DNA from: Eubacteriales bacterium | GTDB lineage: Bacteria > Bacillota > Clostridia > Lachnospirales > Lachnospiraceae | Assembly (NCBI GenBank): GCA_030526265.1 | Contig: JAUNDE010000015.1 | Span: 1-45,665 of the forward strand | Direction of reading: 5' to 3' | DNA: 45,665 nucleotides | Shown: piece after piece, positions 17,538 through 25,921 of the stretch | Layout of the letters: each line of letters starts with the position of its first letter | How positions within the stretch are numbered: position 1 is the stretch's first letter | The notes under the pieces: model-generated | Database searches by the model: none | What the model was told of the DNA's origin: nothing | Seen by the model: only the letters and a program-made list of their open reading frames with translations | Program-made: the position numbers and the translations under genes

Positions 17538-18800
17538 CTATGCTTCCTCTAATCGAATCGTGATACGTTCGAGGTCACCGTGCTCTTCTAATTTAGACTT
17601 CAGCAGGATAACCTGCTCCATCTCGCCTGGTGCCATCACACGTTTTTTCTTTCTGCTGATGCATTCGTCATTGTAGTAGATGCAGAGATATTTATCCTTG
17701 TACACATTGCCGACACGGAAACGGACAACCTGCTTCTCTTCCATTCTTCCCACATCGATCGAACAAGGAACGGTATAGCGCACACCATTTTCACCTTTGA
17801 GCGGAATCTGTCTTCGATTTTCTTTCAATGATCCCTGTACATAAGCGGCTGCATTCTCACCGGCTTTCTTCGCTTCTTCCGAAACATAGTCAACGAGATC
17901 ATGCACATGAAGGACATTTCCACACGCGAACACACCTTCTACATTTGTCTCGAGACTTTCATTTACGACAGGGCCTGATGTGACAGGATTCAGTTCCACT
18001 CCCATCTGGGAAGAAATCTCATTCTCTGGGATCAGTCCACATGAAAGGAGAAGAGTATCGCATTCATAGAACTCTTCCGTGCCCGGAATCGGTCTGCGGT
18101 TCTCATCAACCTTCGCAAGTGTGACTCCTTCCACACGCTTCTTACCTTTGATATCAACGACCGTATGGCTCAGTTTGAGCGGAATACCAAAATCATCCAG
18201 ACACTGAACGATATTTCTCTTTAAACCTCCTGAATACGGCATCAGTTCCGCAACGACTTTCACCTCTGCACCTTCGAGTGTCATTCTTCTTGCCATGATC
18301 AGTCCGATATCACCGGAACCAAGGATCACAACCTTTCTTCCCGGCATTCTTCCTTCCATGTTGACGTATCTCTGTGCAGTACCTGAGGAATAAATTCCGG
18401 CAGGTCGGTAACCCGGAATGTTAAGCGCTCCCCTCGAACGCTCTCTGCATCCCATCGCAAGGATCACTGCTTTCGCCTCGATCTGGAACATTCCCTGTTC
18501 TTTGTTCATAACTGTAATGACCTTGTTATCTGCAATGTCGATTACGATCGTATGTAACAGGTATGGGATCTCCATTTCCTTTACTTTCTCAATATATCTT
18601 CCGGCATATTCCGGACCTGTAAGCTCTTCCTTAAATGTATGAAGACCGAATCCATTGTGAATACACTGATTTAAGATTCCGCCAAGTTCATTATCTCTTT
18701 CAATGATAAGTATATTCTGCACACCTTCTTCTCTTGCGGCAACTGCTGCTGCGAGACCGGCCGGGCCTCCTCCGATGATTGCGATATCTACGATCTTCAT
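17538..18800 (-). CDS. NAD(P)/FAD-dependent oxidoreductase, partner of the GlpA-like enzyme
   Basis: The 420-residue protein has an N-terminal FAD-binding GGGPAGLAAA (residues 9-18), a CGL/CGN pair late in the sequence (SCGLIPEN, FACGNVLHVHD, the FAD-closing motif) and a central NAD-binding ILGSGDIGLIMARR (about 160-173). It belongs to the class II pyridine nucleotide-disulfide oxidoreductase superfamily but shows no CxxC redox pair in the FAD domain. It lies 1 base after the GlpA-like gene and just before DUF1667. A role in passing electrons from glycerol-3-phosphate to NAD or another carrier is inferred from this conserved trio. Confidence 0.88.
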   Translation of the reverse strand: MKIVDIAIIGGGPAGLAAAVAAREEGVQNILIIERDNELGGILNQCIHNGFGLHTFKEELTGPEYAGRYIEKVKEMEIPYLLHTIVIDIADNKVITVMNKEQGMFQIEAKAVILAMGCRERSRGALNIPGYRPAGIYSSGTAQRYVNMEGRMPGRKVVILGSGDIGLIMARRMTLEGAEVKVVAELMPYSGGLKRNIVQCLDDFGIPLKLSHTVVDIKGKKRVEGVTLAKVDENRRPIPGTEEFYECDTLLLSCGLIPENEISSQMGVELNPVTSGPVVNESLETNVEGVFACGNVLHVHDLVDYVSEEAKKAGENAAAYVQGSLKENRRQIPLKGENGVRYTVPCSIDVGRMEEKQVVRFRVGNVYKDKYLCIYYNDECISRKKKRVMAPGEMEQVILLKSKLEEHGDLERITIRLEEA

Positions 18801-18801
18801 T

Positions 18802-20238
18802 TTACAAATCCTCCTTATTGTATCCTGTCAGATAATTGGAACCTTCGCCTGATTTTGTGATCTCAGACACGTCTTTGCCAAGTTCTCTCGCAAGAATCTC
18901 GACTGTCTTAGGTGCACAGAAGCCCGCCTGACAGCGTCCCATTCCTGCTCGTGTTCTACGTTTCACACCATCGACGGTCGTTGCGCCGAGTGGTCTGTGG
19001 ATTGCATCCATGATCTCGCCTTCTGTGACAACTTCGCACCTGCAGATCACATTTGCATAGGCAGGATTCTTCCTGATCAGCTCCTGACGCTCTTCAAATG
19101 ATGCTTCCGCCACATTCGGGATTCCTTTTCTTGTTGCCTTGAAGTTTTCCTTCTTTCCCATAGGCATGATTCCCTGTACAAGCTCTGCCACATACTCTCC
19201 GATCGCAGGTGCACTTGTAAGTCCCGGTGACTCAATACCTGCCACATCGATAAATCCCGGCGCTTCCTCCACTTCTTTGATCAGGAATTCATGCTCGGTC
19301 CAGTGTGCGCGAAGACCTGTAAATGAAGTGATCGTCTGTCTGAGTGGGATACCCGGTGTGCTGATCTGCACTTTCTTCATCAGCTCTGCAAGTCCATCAC
19401 CTGTTGTCTGTGTATTTTCTTTATCCTCAATATCAACCGCTGTAGGGCCTGCAAGGAGATTGCCGTGAACAGTAGGTGTGACAAGCACGCCTTTGCCGTA
19501 AATCGTCGGGAGCTGGAAGATCGTACTGTTCACAAACGTTCCAACCTTCTTATCCATCAGGCAGTATTCCCCTTTTCTCGGGATGATCTCCATCTTGTCA
19601 TCACTGACCATGTTATGGAATCTGTCTGCATACACACCTGCCGCATTGATTACGATCTTTGTCTCGATCTCACCTCTGTCTGTCTCAAGCACATAAGAAT
19701 CGTCTCTTCGAACAACATTGTTTACTTCTGTATTTAACTGGAACTGTACACCATTTTCACATGCATTTTCCGCCATCGCGATAGTCAGACCGAACGGACA
19801 GACAATACCGCCTGTCGGAGCAAAAAGCGCTGCTGCCATATCATCGGTCAGATTCGGCTCCATCTCTTTTGCCTCCTCTTTCGAAAGAATACGAAGACCC
19901 GGCACGCCGTTTTTCTTTCCTTTTTCAAGCAGTGCTTCCAGTTTACCGAGATCGTTCTCGTCGAAGCAAAGAACCATAGACCCGTTTCTTCTGAATGAGA
20001 AGTCGAGATCTTTTGACAGCTGCTCCATCATCTGATTTCCGCGAACATTCATTCTCGCCATCATAGAACCCGGTTTCGCATCGAAACCTGCATGGACGAT
20101 TCCACTGTTTGCCTTTGATGTTCCCTCACATACGTCACTGTTCTTTTCAAGAACAAGTACATTATATTCATATTTTGATAATTCTCTGGCAATTGCACTT
20201 CCTGTTACTCCTGCACCGATCACTGTTACGTCATACAT
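18802..20238 (-). CDS. FAD-dependent glycerol-3-phosphate dehydrogenase-like protein with BFD-type [2Fe-2S] domain
   Basis: From the ATG at 20238 (after AAAGGAAAGGG) the protein has 478 residues. It begins MYDVTVIGAGVTGSAIAREL, the GlpA/GlpO FAD motif, followed by SGIVHAGFDAKPGS. The last ~80 residues hold a BFD-like cluster domain with CRCE and CQAGFC cysteines. It would oxidise glycerol-3-phosphate to dihydroxyacetone phosphate. It heads the three-gene set and is preceded by a 200-nt leader with a terminator of the GlpP-controlled type, which supports the substrate. The in-frame ATG at 20265 has a poorer ribosome site. Confidence 0.88.
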   Translation of the reverse strand: MYDVTVIGAGVTGSAIARELSKYEYNVLVLEKNSDVCEGTSKANSGIVHAGFDAKPGSMMARMNVRGNQMMEQLSKDLDFSFRRNGSMVLCFDENDLGKLEALLEKGKKNGVPGLRILSKEEAKEMEPNLTDDMAAALFAPTGGIVCPFGLTIAMAENACENGVQFQLNTEVNNVVRRDDSYVLETDRGEIETKIVINAAGVYADRFHNMVSDDKMEIIPRKGEYCLMDKKVGTFVNSTIFQLPTIYGKGVLVTPTVHGNLLAGPTAVDIEDKENTQTTGDGLAELMKKVQISTPGIPLRQTITSFTGLRAHWTEHEFLIKEVEEAPGFIDVAGIESPGLTSAPAIGEYVAELVQGIMPMGKKENFKATRKGIPNVAEASFEERQELIRKNPAYANVICRCEVVTEGEIMDAIHRPLGATTVDGVKRRTRAGMGRCQAGFCAPKTVEILARELGKDVSEITKSGEGSNYLTGYNKEDL

Positions 20239-20364
20239 GTTACTTACCCTTTCCTTTTTCATCATTCTACAGAGACGAGATACGCTCTGCGATTCTCTCT
20301 GATTAGCAGTTCATCAAATATTCATTCGAGCGAATACAATATCTATATCCCTCGCCTCAGAGAC

Positions 20365-20414
20365 GAAAAAAGAGTACAAAAACAATACAGCCTGCGCTGC
20401 ATATTTTTGTACTC
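20365..20414 (-). terminator. GlpP-type leader terminator in the glycerol-3-phosphate dehydrogenase mRNA
   Basis: On the minus strand GAGTACAAAAATAT (from 20414) pairs with the arm ending TTTTTGTACTC (20382-20372), followed by TTTTTTC. It lies about 25 nt into the transcript and 130 nt before the start codon. An intrinsic terminator this early, beside glpP, matches antitermination by GlpP-glycerol-3-phosphate known in Bacillus glpD. Confidence 0.85.
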
Positions 20415-20445
20415 CAATTCTCCAAATCAATATTTAACTGCCTTG

Positions 20446-20474
20446 ATGATAGCACGAATGAATCATATATGCAA
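20446..20474 (-). promoter_or_regulatory. Promoter of the glycerol-3-phosphate dehydrogenase operon
   Basis: TTGCAT (20474-20469), 17-bp spacer and TATCAT (20451-20446) on the minus strand, directly upstream of the leader terminator. Confidence 0.7.
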
Positions 20475-20490
20475 GATAATTTCTGATTTT

Positions 20491-20544
20491 TTTCTCAGTT
20501 TATTTGACCAATAATATTTTGTGATCTCTTTCTCAGTTTTATTT
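20491..20544. repeat. Direct repeat TTTCTCAGTTTATT upstream of the glp promoter
   Basis: TTTCTCAGTTTATTT at 20491-20505 and TTTCTCAGTTTTATTT at 20529-20544 lie on the upstream side of the promoter at about -50 to -100. They could be activator sites or a duplicated end of the glpP gene region. Confidence 0.45.
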
Positions 20545-20574
20545 TTGCCGTCATATGCTCTTAGATCGTTTTCA

Positions 20575-21141
20575 TCAGGCATCCCACAGTTCCTGCCTTG
20601 TTGTCGAAATGGCAGTTGCGCCTGCCTTCAGAGCCAGCACGACATCTTCCTTGTCAGCGATCAAACCTCCTGCAATGATCGGAACGTGGTGCTGCGTCGC
20701 AACCTTTGAGATGATCTTCGGCATCACTCCCGGAAGGATCTCGATGCAGTCCGGTCTTGTGACCATGCACTGCTTTCTCATATTTTCAAGCGATCTTGAA
20801 TCCAGAACAAAGAAACGATGCACCGTATAAAGTCCCAGTTCCTTTGCACGATTGATCTGCGAGGTCTTTGTCGAGATGATCCCGTCTGCCTTTGTCATAT
20901 TCTTAATGTAATCCACAGACACATCCTTTGCATCCAGCCCTGCGACCAGATCCAGATGGACCATTGCGATCCGGTTCTCTTTCTTTACCTTCTCCACGAT
21001 GGCTGCGATACTGCACACGTCCCCATAGAGCAGGAACACGATACTGCTGTCTGTCTTCAGCGCCTGCTCAAGATCATCATCATTTTTTGCAGTTGCAATG
21101 ACCGGACAGTCCTCCAGTATTTCACGAAATGGCTCTCTCAT
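20575..21141 (-). CDS. glpP: Glycerol-3-phosphate responsive antiterminator
   Basis: The 188-residue protein matches GlpP in length. It has FLLYGDVCSIAAIVEKVK (about 36-53), VHLDLVAGLDAKDVSVDYI (about 60-78), IISTKTSQINRAKELG and the C-terminal IIAGGLIADKEDVVLALKAG with a TIM-barrel-like phosphate site. GlpP binds glycerol-3-phosphate and lets transcription pass leader terminators. A suitable terminator is found in the next operon downstream. Its ATG overlaps the stop of the Nif11-like gene by 4 bases (ATGA), indicating translational coupling. Confidence 0.95.
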   Translation of the reverse strand: MREPFREILEDCPVIATAKNDDDLEQALKTDSSIVFLLYGDVCSIAAIVEKVKKENRIAMVHLDLVAGLDAKDVSVDYIKNMTKADGIISTKTSQINRAKELGLYTVHRFFVLDSRSLENMRKQCMVTRPDCIEILPGVMPKIISKVATQHHVPIIAGGLIADKEDVVLALKAGATAISTTRQELWDA

Positions 21142-21434
21142 CTTCCGCTCCTCTCCAGCTGTGCAAAGAACAATTCATAGAAATCATCCTCTCCCTCCAA
21201 AAGCGGTGAATTCTCTCCGCCGCCGTTCGTGCTTCTTCTCATCGTCGCATAGAATTCTTCCCCTGCGACGATCATATCCATCTCATAGATATCATAGCCA
21301 AGCTCACGGCATGCTTTACAAAATGCAGACAACGGATCTTCTGCATTTCTCGTTGCAAGAAGCTTTTGTCTCCACGCTTCATTTTTTCCTGCCTTATGCT
21401 GCAGTTCATCCAGCATTTCAACGATCTCTGCCAT
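21138..21434 (-). CDS. Nif11-like small protein, unknown function
   Basis: The 98-residue protein has an N-terminal helix (MAEIVEMLDELQHKAG), then RQKLLATRNAEDPLSAFCKA and CRELGYDIYEMDM (about 22-53), which resembles the Nif11 domain found in RiPP leader peptides and some nitrogen-fixation clusters. A glycine-rich NGGGENS stretch (about 70-76) is followed by an acidic tail. There is no modification enzyme nearby and the tail lacks Cys and is not Ser/Thr rich, so a peptide natural product is unlikely. It lies between nth (2 bases away) and glpP (4-base overlap). Function unknown; a GlpP partner is a guess. Confidence 0.7.
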   Translation of the reverse strand: MAEIVEMLDELQHKAGKNEAWRQKLLATRNAEDPLSAFCKACRELGYDIYEMDMIVAGEEFYATMRRSTNGGGENSPLLEGEDDFYELFFAQLERSGR

Positions 21435-21436
21435 AA

Positions 21437-22078
21437 TTATACACCAACCTTTTTACAAATATCAGAGAGGCAGCATCTGTCACAGTACGGCTTTGTCCTT
21501 GCCGTACAGACTGCACGCCCGTGGTCCACGAGACGATGACAGAAATCATTGCCCTCTTCCGGCGGAATGATCTTCCAGAGCGCCATCTCCACTTTCTTTG
21601 GCTCTTTGATCCCATCGACAAGTCCCATACGATTCACAAGACGGATACAGTGTGTGTCCGTGACGATCGCCGGCTTTCCAAATACATCTCCCATGATGAG
21701 GTTCGCACTCTTTCTTCCAACGCCCGGAAGCTTCATAAGCTTATCAAAGTCATCCGGAACATTTCCATCGTATTCATCTCTCAGTATCTTCATACATGCG
21801 CTGATATCTCTCGCCTTGCTTTTGCCGAGCCCGCATGGTTTTACGATCGCTTCGATCTGTTCCGGTGTCGCTTCTGCGAGCGCATTCACATCCGGAAACT
21901 CTTTGTACAAGTCCTCCACGACAACATTCACCCTTGCATCTGTGCACTGAGCTGCGAGGCGGACGCTCACAAGAAGCTTCCATGCCTGATCATAATCCAA
22001 TGTACAGTCCGAATCCGGATATTCTTCTTTCAGTCTCTCAATGATGAGCTTTGCACGTTCCTTCTTTCTCATTTGCAC
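21437..22078 (-). CDS. nth: Endonuclease III (DNA glycosylase/AP lyase)
   Basis: The 213-residue protein has the helix-hairpin-helix LPGVGRKSA (117-125) with catalytic Lys123, and Asp141 in VTDTHCIRL. The C-terminal [4Fe-4S] cysteines are C191, C199, C202 and C208, one residue more in the first gap than the usual C-X6-C. It removes oxidised pyrimidines. It heads the nth-Nif11-like-glpP operon. Confidence 0.95.
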   Translation of the reverse strand: MQMRKKERAKLIIERLKEEYPDSDCTLDYDQAWKLLVSVRLAAQCTDARVNVVVEDLYKEFPDVNALAEATPEQIEAIVKPCGLGKSKARDISACMKILRDEYDGNVPDDFDKLMKLPGVGRKSANLIMGDVFGKPAIVTDTHCIRLVNRMGLVDGIKEPKKVEMALWKIIPPEEGNDFCHRLVDHGRAVCTARTKPYCDRCCLSDICKKVGV

Positions 22079-22104
22079 ATCCTCTTTTCTGACATTTCTT
22101 TTGC

Positions 22105-22113
22105 ATTATAACA
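22105..22113 (-). promoter_or_regulatory. Extended -10 promoter of nth
   Basis: TGTTATAAT on the minus strand (TATAAT at 22110-22105), with no good -35. Immediately upstream lies a CAAGGGGGCTC/GAGTCTCCTTG hairpin (22113-22140) that pairs fully only on the minus strand, through two G-U pairs. Confidence 0.45.
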
Positions 22114-22160
22114 CAAGGAGACTCAAAAAGAGCCCCCTTGCCGGAAATTACTTTATTTTT

Positions 22161-23264
22161 TTAATGATGGAACAGACGGATTCCGGTAAATGCCATTACC
22201 ATATCGTACTTGTTACATGTCTCGATGACATTGTCATCTCTTACAGATCCGCCCGGCTGAGCGATATATTTGACTCCGCTCTTATGTGCTCTCTCGATAT
22301 TGTCTCCAAACGGGAAGAACGCATCCGAACCAAGTGATACATCTGTAAGCGTGTCAAGCCATGCGCGTTTCTCTTCTCTTGTGAATACATCAGGCTTCTC
22401 TGAGAAAATATTTGGCCATGCTTCATCATTTAACACATCCATATATTCATCGCCGATATAAAGGTCGATCGCATTGTCGCGGTCTGCGCGGCGGATACCC
22501 TCTTTGAATGGAAGGTTCAATACCTTTGGACACTGTCTTAACCACCAGTTATCTGCCTTCTGTCCGGCAAGTCTTGTGCAGTGAATACGCGACTGCTGTC
22601 CGGCTCCGATACCGATTGCCTGTCCGTCCTTTACATAGCAAACAGAGTTAGACTGTGTGTATTTCAATGTGATCATGGAAATCGCAAGATCAATCTTTGC
22701 CTGCTCTGTCATTTCCTTATTATCTGTAACGATCTCATTGAAGAAGTCTTCATCGATCTTCAGTTCATTTCTTCCCTGCTCGAAGGTAATGCCGAATACT
22801 TCTTTGTGCTCGATCTCAGCCGGAACATAGTCCGGATCGATCTGAATGACATTGTAATTGCCGTTTTTCTTCTGCTTCAGGATCTCAAGTGCTTCCGGTT
22901 CATATCCAGGAGCGATCACGCCGTCAGAAACTTCTCTCTTGATCAGTCTTGCCGTGTCTACATCACAGACATCAGAAAGTGAGATGAAATCGCCGAAAGA
23001 AGACATTCTGTCTGCGCCTCTTGCTCTCGCATATGCACACGCAAGCGGAGACAGCTCACCAAGGTCATCTACCCAGTAGATCTTCGCAAGTGTGTCTGAA
23101 AGCGGAAGTCCGACTGCGGCACCTGCAGGTGAAACATGTTTGAATGAAGTAGCTGCCGGAAGTCCAGTCGCTTTCTTCAGTTCTCTTACGAGCTGCCAGC
23201 CATTGAACGCATCAAGGAAGTTGATGTATCCCGGACGTCCGGAAAGTACCTGGATCGGAAGATC
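22161..23264 (-). pseudogene. 5'-truncated second copy of AICAR transformylase
   Basis: This segment encodes residues 26-392 of the same protein as the intact gene at 30712-31890, apparently without any difference. The first ~25 codons, including the conserved KYGCNPNQ motif, are missing. In their place the frame runs into the first part of an exported-protein gene. The open frame could start at an ATG at 23285 (MSPANIK then DLPIQVLSG), but that ATG lies inside the foreign segment and has no clear ribosome site. It is the left copy of a 1104-bp direct repeat. It is probably inactive. Confidence 0.85.
22161..23264. repeat. Direct repeat copy 1 (1104 bp, AICAR transformylase sequence)
   Basis: Matches 30712-31815 at a constant offset of 8551. 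All stretches compared by eye are identical, and open frames in all six frames coincide, so identity is at or very near 100%. The left boundary is exactly the TAA stop codon; the right boundary is GATC at 23261-23264. Confidence 0.92.
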
Positions 23265-23425
23265 CTTAATGTTTGCTGGAGACATTCAATTCCCTGACCA
23301 CTAAGTACCACATACCCTTTTCCCTGTTTCAGGGCGGTTACATCTGCGGCATAAGATGTCATCGGTACACTGCATGTTACGATTGCTGAAAGCATGACTG
23401 CTGTTACGAAAGTTTTCTTCATCAT
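23265..23425 (-). pseudogene. 5' fragment of an exported-protein gene fused to the AICAR transformylase copy
   Basis: The ATG at 23425 (ATGATG after AAGGAGGTAACG) opens a clear signal peptide: MMKKTFVTAV then MLSAIVTCSVPMTSYAAD, with a likely AYA-type cleavage (SYA-AD). About 25 mature residues follow ([20 protein letters not shown]). The frame then meets the truncated AICAR transformylase sequence out of frame and ends at 23186. The native 3' part of this gene is absent. I do not recognise the family. Confidence 0.7.
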
Positions 23426-23523
23426 CGTTACCTCCTTGAACTTTTCGTTTGTGTTGTACCCAAGTTACAAGGAGCATGTTAACAAAGAATATGTGAAATT
23501 TCTACAAGCAAGTATTTCCAAAA

Positions 23524-23569
23524 GAGCGGATTCCACAAAAGTCATTTATGACTTTTGTGGAATCCGCTC
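23524..23569 (-). terminator. 46-bp perfect palindrome after the zinc alcohol dehydrogenase gene
   Basis: A 22-base arm beginning GAGCGGATTCCACAAAAGTC is followed by two bases and its exact complement. On the minus strand the hairpin ends in CTCTTTTGG, 21 bases past the stop at 23590, so it fits a terminator of the island operon, although the U-run is short. Confidence 0.65.
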
Positions 23570-23589
23570 CATGCACTTCATTATAAATT

Positions 23590-24645
23590 CTATGGTTTTA
23601 ATACTACTTTAATGCTTTCATGCTGCCTTGCTAGCTCATACCCTTTCTTCCACTCTTTTAATGGAAGTACATGGCTAATCATACTCTCTGCATCAATCAG
23701 ACCATATCTTAATAGTCTCAGTGCTTTATCCCAGGCTTCTGGCGTTGTACTTTTTACACCTCTCAATGTAAGTTCCTTAGAATACATAATTTTTCCAAGA
23801 GTCATTTCAATCATATCTAAGGAAACACCTATAAGAATCATCTGACCTCTCTTTTTCAAAACATCAAATCCGGTTTTTATTGCCTGCACCGATCCTGCGC
23901 ATTCATAATATGCATCACAGCCTCTTCCATCAGTCAGATCCATAATATATTCTTTTAAATCTGTTTTCTTTATATCCACCGTATGTTGAATTCCCAAAAT
24001 ATCCTTTGCAAAATTCATCCGTTTTTGACTTGACGTTCTTCCTGTCAGAACTACTACACAACCGCTGGCCTTTGCAACTTGAGACGCGTATAGACCTATC
24101 GGTCCGGGACCTGATACAATTACTACATTTCCGGGCTGAACTTTTGATTGATTCAATACCCCATGGACAGCACAAGCAAGCGGCTCTGTAGGTGCTGCGG
24201 CCTCATAGCTTAAGTTATCTGGTATTTTATGCACACTTCTTTCTGGCACAACCACATATTCTGCAAAAAAACCGCCAATGCCAGACCCCAGCCCTACTCT
24301 TTTTTCGCAACAGTTGAAATAAGATTCATAGCAGTTTTCACACTGCATGCAACTCTCATAAGTTGTTTCAGCAACTACTCTGTCACCGACCTTATAGTTT
24401 TTAACGCCCTCACCGACTTCAACGATTTCTCCGCTTCCTTCATGTCCCAGTATGACAGGCATTCTATAACGGTTATCCACCTGCATATTATCATACAAAA
24501 CATGTACATCTGAACCACAGATTGAACTCGCATGAACTTTAATTTTCACCTGTCCGTATTGAGCATTCGGCTCTGGAATATCCTCCCTGTATATGGTTCC
24601 ATTTACACCAAACTTTTCTTTTACAATACCTTTCATAAAACTCAT
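23590..24645 (-). CDS. Zinc-dependent alcohol dehydrogenase (sorbitol/galactitol-phosphate dehydrogenase type), second copy
   Basis: The 351-residue MDR protein has catalytic-zinc residues in SICGSDVH and GHEGSGEIVEVGEGV (about 69-83), the structural-zinc cysteines CMQCENCYESYFNCC (about 100-114), and a Rossmann VIVSGPGPIGLYASQVA. It begins on the stop codon of the IIC gene (TAATG overlap), so it is tightly coupled to the transporter. Together with the other zinc enzyme of the island it would oxidise a polyol phosphate to a ketose phosphate. Galactitol-1-phosphate dehydrogenase (GatD) is the nearest familiar role; substrate not proven. Confidence 0.88.
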   Translation of the reverse strand: MSFMKGIVKEKFGVNGTIYREDIPEPNAQYGQVKIKVHASSICGSDVHVLYDNMQVDNRYRMPVILGHEGSGEIVEVGEGVKNYKVGDRVVAETTYESCMQCENCYESYFNCCEKRVGLGSGIGGFFAEYVVVPERSVHKIPDNLSYEAAAPTEPLACAVHGVLNQSKVQPGNVVIVSGPGPIGLYASQVAKASGCVVVLTGRTSSQKRMNFAKDILGIQHTVDIKKTDLKEYIMDLTDGRGCDAYYECAGSVQAIKTGFDVLKKRGQMILIGVSLDMIEMTLGKIMYSKELTLRGVKSTTPEAWDKALRLLRYGLIDAESMISHVLPLKEWKKGYELARQHESIKVVLKP

Positions 24646-25898
24646 TATGCAAAGATTGATAATATCTTAGCCACAATCCACGCAATCAGTTCTCCGCCAC
24701 CAGATAATGCTGAAACAGAGCCTGCACTGGCATCAATCAGTCCACTGCTCAGCCCGACCTGAGTAAAGAGAGGCGCCAAATCGGTAGCAATAAACAACAT
24801 ACCGCAAATCACAACGATGCCAATGAGCAGCGAACGGAATGAATTCCTCTTTCCTGCCATTACAGGTGCTACCATAAAGTATGTCATTGCAGGCAAATCT
24901 GTAAATGGTAATAACTTATTATATGGAAGAACGATTGCAAGCAGCAGTGTAATTGGAACCATGATCATGGACATAGTAATTACTTCTTTATCTCCTAAGA
25001 GAACTGCCAAATCCATACCAATATTCATCTTTCTTCCAGGGAACTTCTTACTCATGAATTCCTGTGCAGCATTAGAGAGGGGGCTTAATCCTTCCATCAG
25101 GATTTTAACCATTCTAGGAAGAATAAACATAACAGCAGCCATACCAATACCTGCAGTCAATGCAGCTTCCCAGCCTGTCCCTGCAAGCAATGATAATACA
25201 AACCCAAGGATAAAGCCAAGGAATAGCGGTTCACCCAAAAAAGCAACCTTCGGGTTCATAGATGTCAAACTAAACTTAACCTTCCTCAGTCCCGGTATAT
25301 GATCAATCACCCAATCCAGTCCCATACAGATATACATTGTTAACGGAAAGCTCTGAGTTGTAATCGTGACACCTGGATATCCCAAAAACTCTGCAATCCT
25401 TTCTGCATGCTTATCAGCAAGCAGCAGAACAACCCCACCATAGATTCCTCCGGCTACGCATCCAACAATCATGTTTCCTGTCATTGCATATGCCAAAGAA
25501 CCTCCCATGATAAAATGCCAGTAATTCCAAATATCAACGTTTAATGTATCTGTCCATTTCAAAATAAGTAATACAATGTTAACGCCAATCAATACCGCAA
25601 ACATAGCTACCACAAAACTTCCATTGGAAAAGGCAATACCACTGGACACTGGCCAGCCCATATCATATGTATCAAGAGACATATGCCATTTTGCCTGAAG
25701 CCCCTCAATAATAGGGGACATGAATCCTCCCATCTGTCCTGTGATTAAGTTGATACCAATAAAGCCCACTCCAACAGTAAATCCCGAACGCAGCGCTTTG
25801 ATTGGCTTCATGCCAACAATCAAACCAATGATAAAGATAATAATCGGCATCATCACCGATGCTCCAAGTCCCAAAATTGTGTTAATAAATCCTAGCAT
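24645..25898 (-). CDS. PTS galactitol-family IIC membrane component
   Basis: The 417-residue protein has many hydrophobic segments and the GatC family run: GFTVGVGFIGINLITGQMGG (about 39-58), then YDMGWPVSSGIAFSNGSF (about 78-95), LLLADKHAERIAEFLGYPGV and the GIGMAAVMFILPRMVKILME region. It is the channel through which the polyol enters while being phosphorylated by IIB. The gene order IIA-IIB-IIC is compact (24-bp and 15-bp gaps). The galactitol family also carries pentitols and other polyols, so the substrate is open. Confidence 0.92.
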   Translation of the reverse strand: MLGFINTILGLGASVMMPIIIFIIGLIVGMKPIKALRSGFTVGVGFIGINLITGQMGGFMSPIIEGLQAKWHMSLDTYDMGWPVSSGIAFSNGSFVVAMFAVLIGVNIVLLILKWTDTLNVDIWNYWHFIMGGSLAYAMTGNMIVGCVAGGIYGGVVLLLADKHAERIAEFLGYPGVTITTQSFPLTMYICMGLDWVIDHIPGLRKVKFSLTSMNPKVAFLGEPLFLGFILGFVLSLLAGTGWEAALTAGIGMAAVMFILPRMVKILMEGLSPLSNAAQEFMSKKFPGRKMNIGMDLAVLLGDKEVITMSMIMVPITLLLAIVLPYNKLLPFTDLPAMTYFMVAPVMAGKRNSFRSLLIGIVVICGMLFIATDLAPLFTQVGLSSGLIDASAGSVSALSGGGELIAWIVAKILSIFA

Positions 25899-25921
25899 AC
25901 TTTTACTCCTTCCATTTTATG

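Noticed and set aside
21138-21434. RiPP precursor peptide
   Set aside because: No modifying enzyme, protease-transporter or cysteine/serine/threonine-rich core is present.
23186-23285. Functional start for the truncated AICAR transformylase at 23285
   Set aside because: The ATG lies inside the exported-protein fragment, lacks a clear ribosome site, and the product would miss the conserved KYGCNPNQ region.
23524-23569. Terminal inverted repeat of an insertion sequence
   Set aside because: The arms are adjacent with a 2-base gap and enclose no transposase; a terminator hairpin explains the position better.
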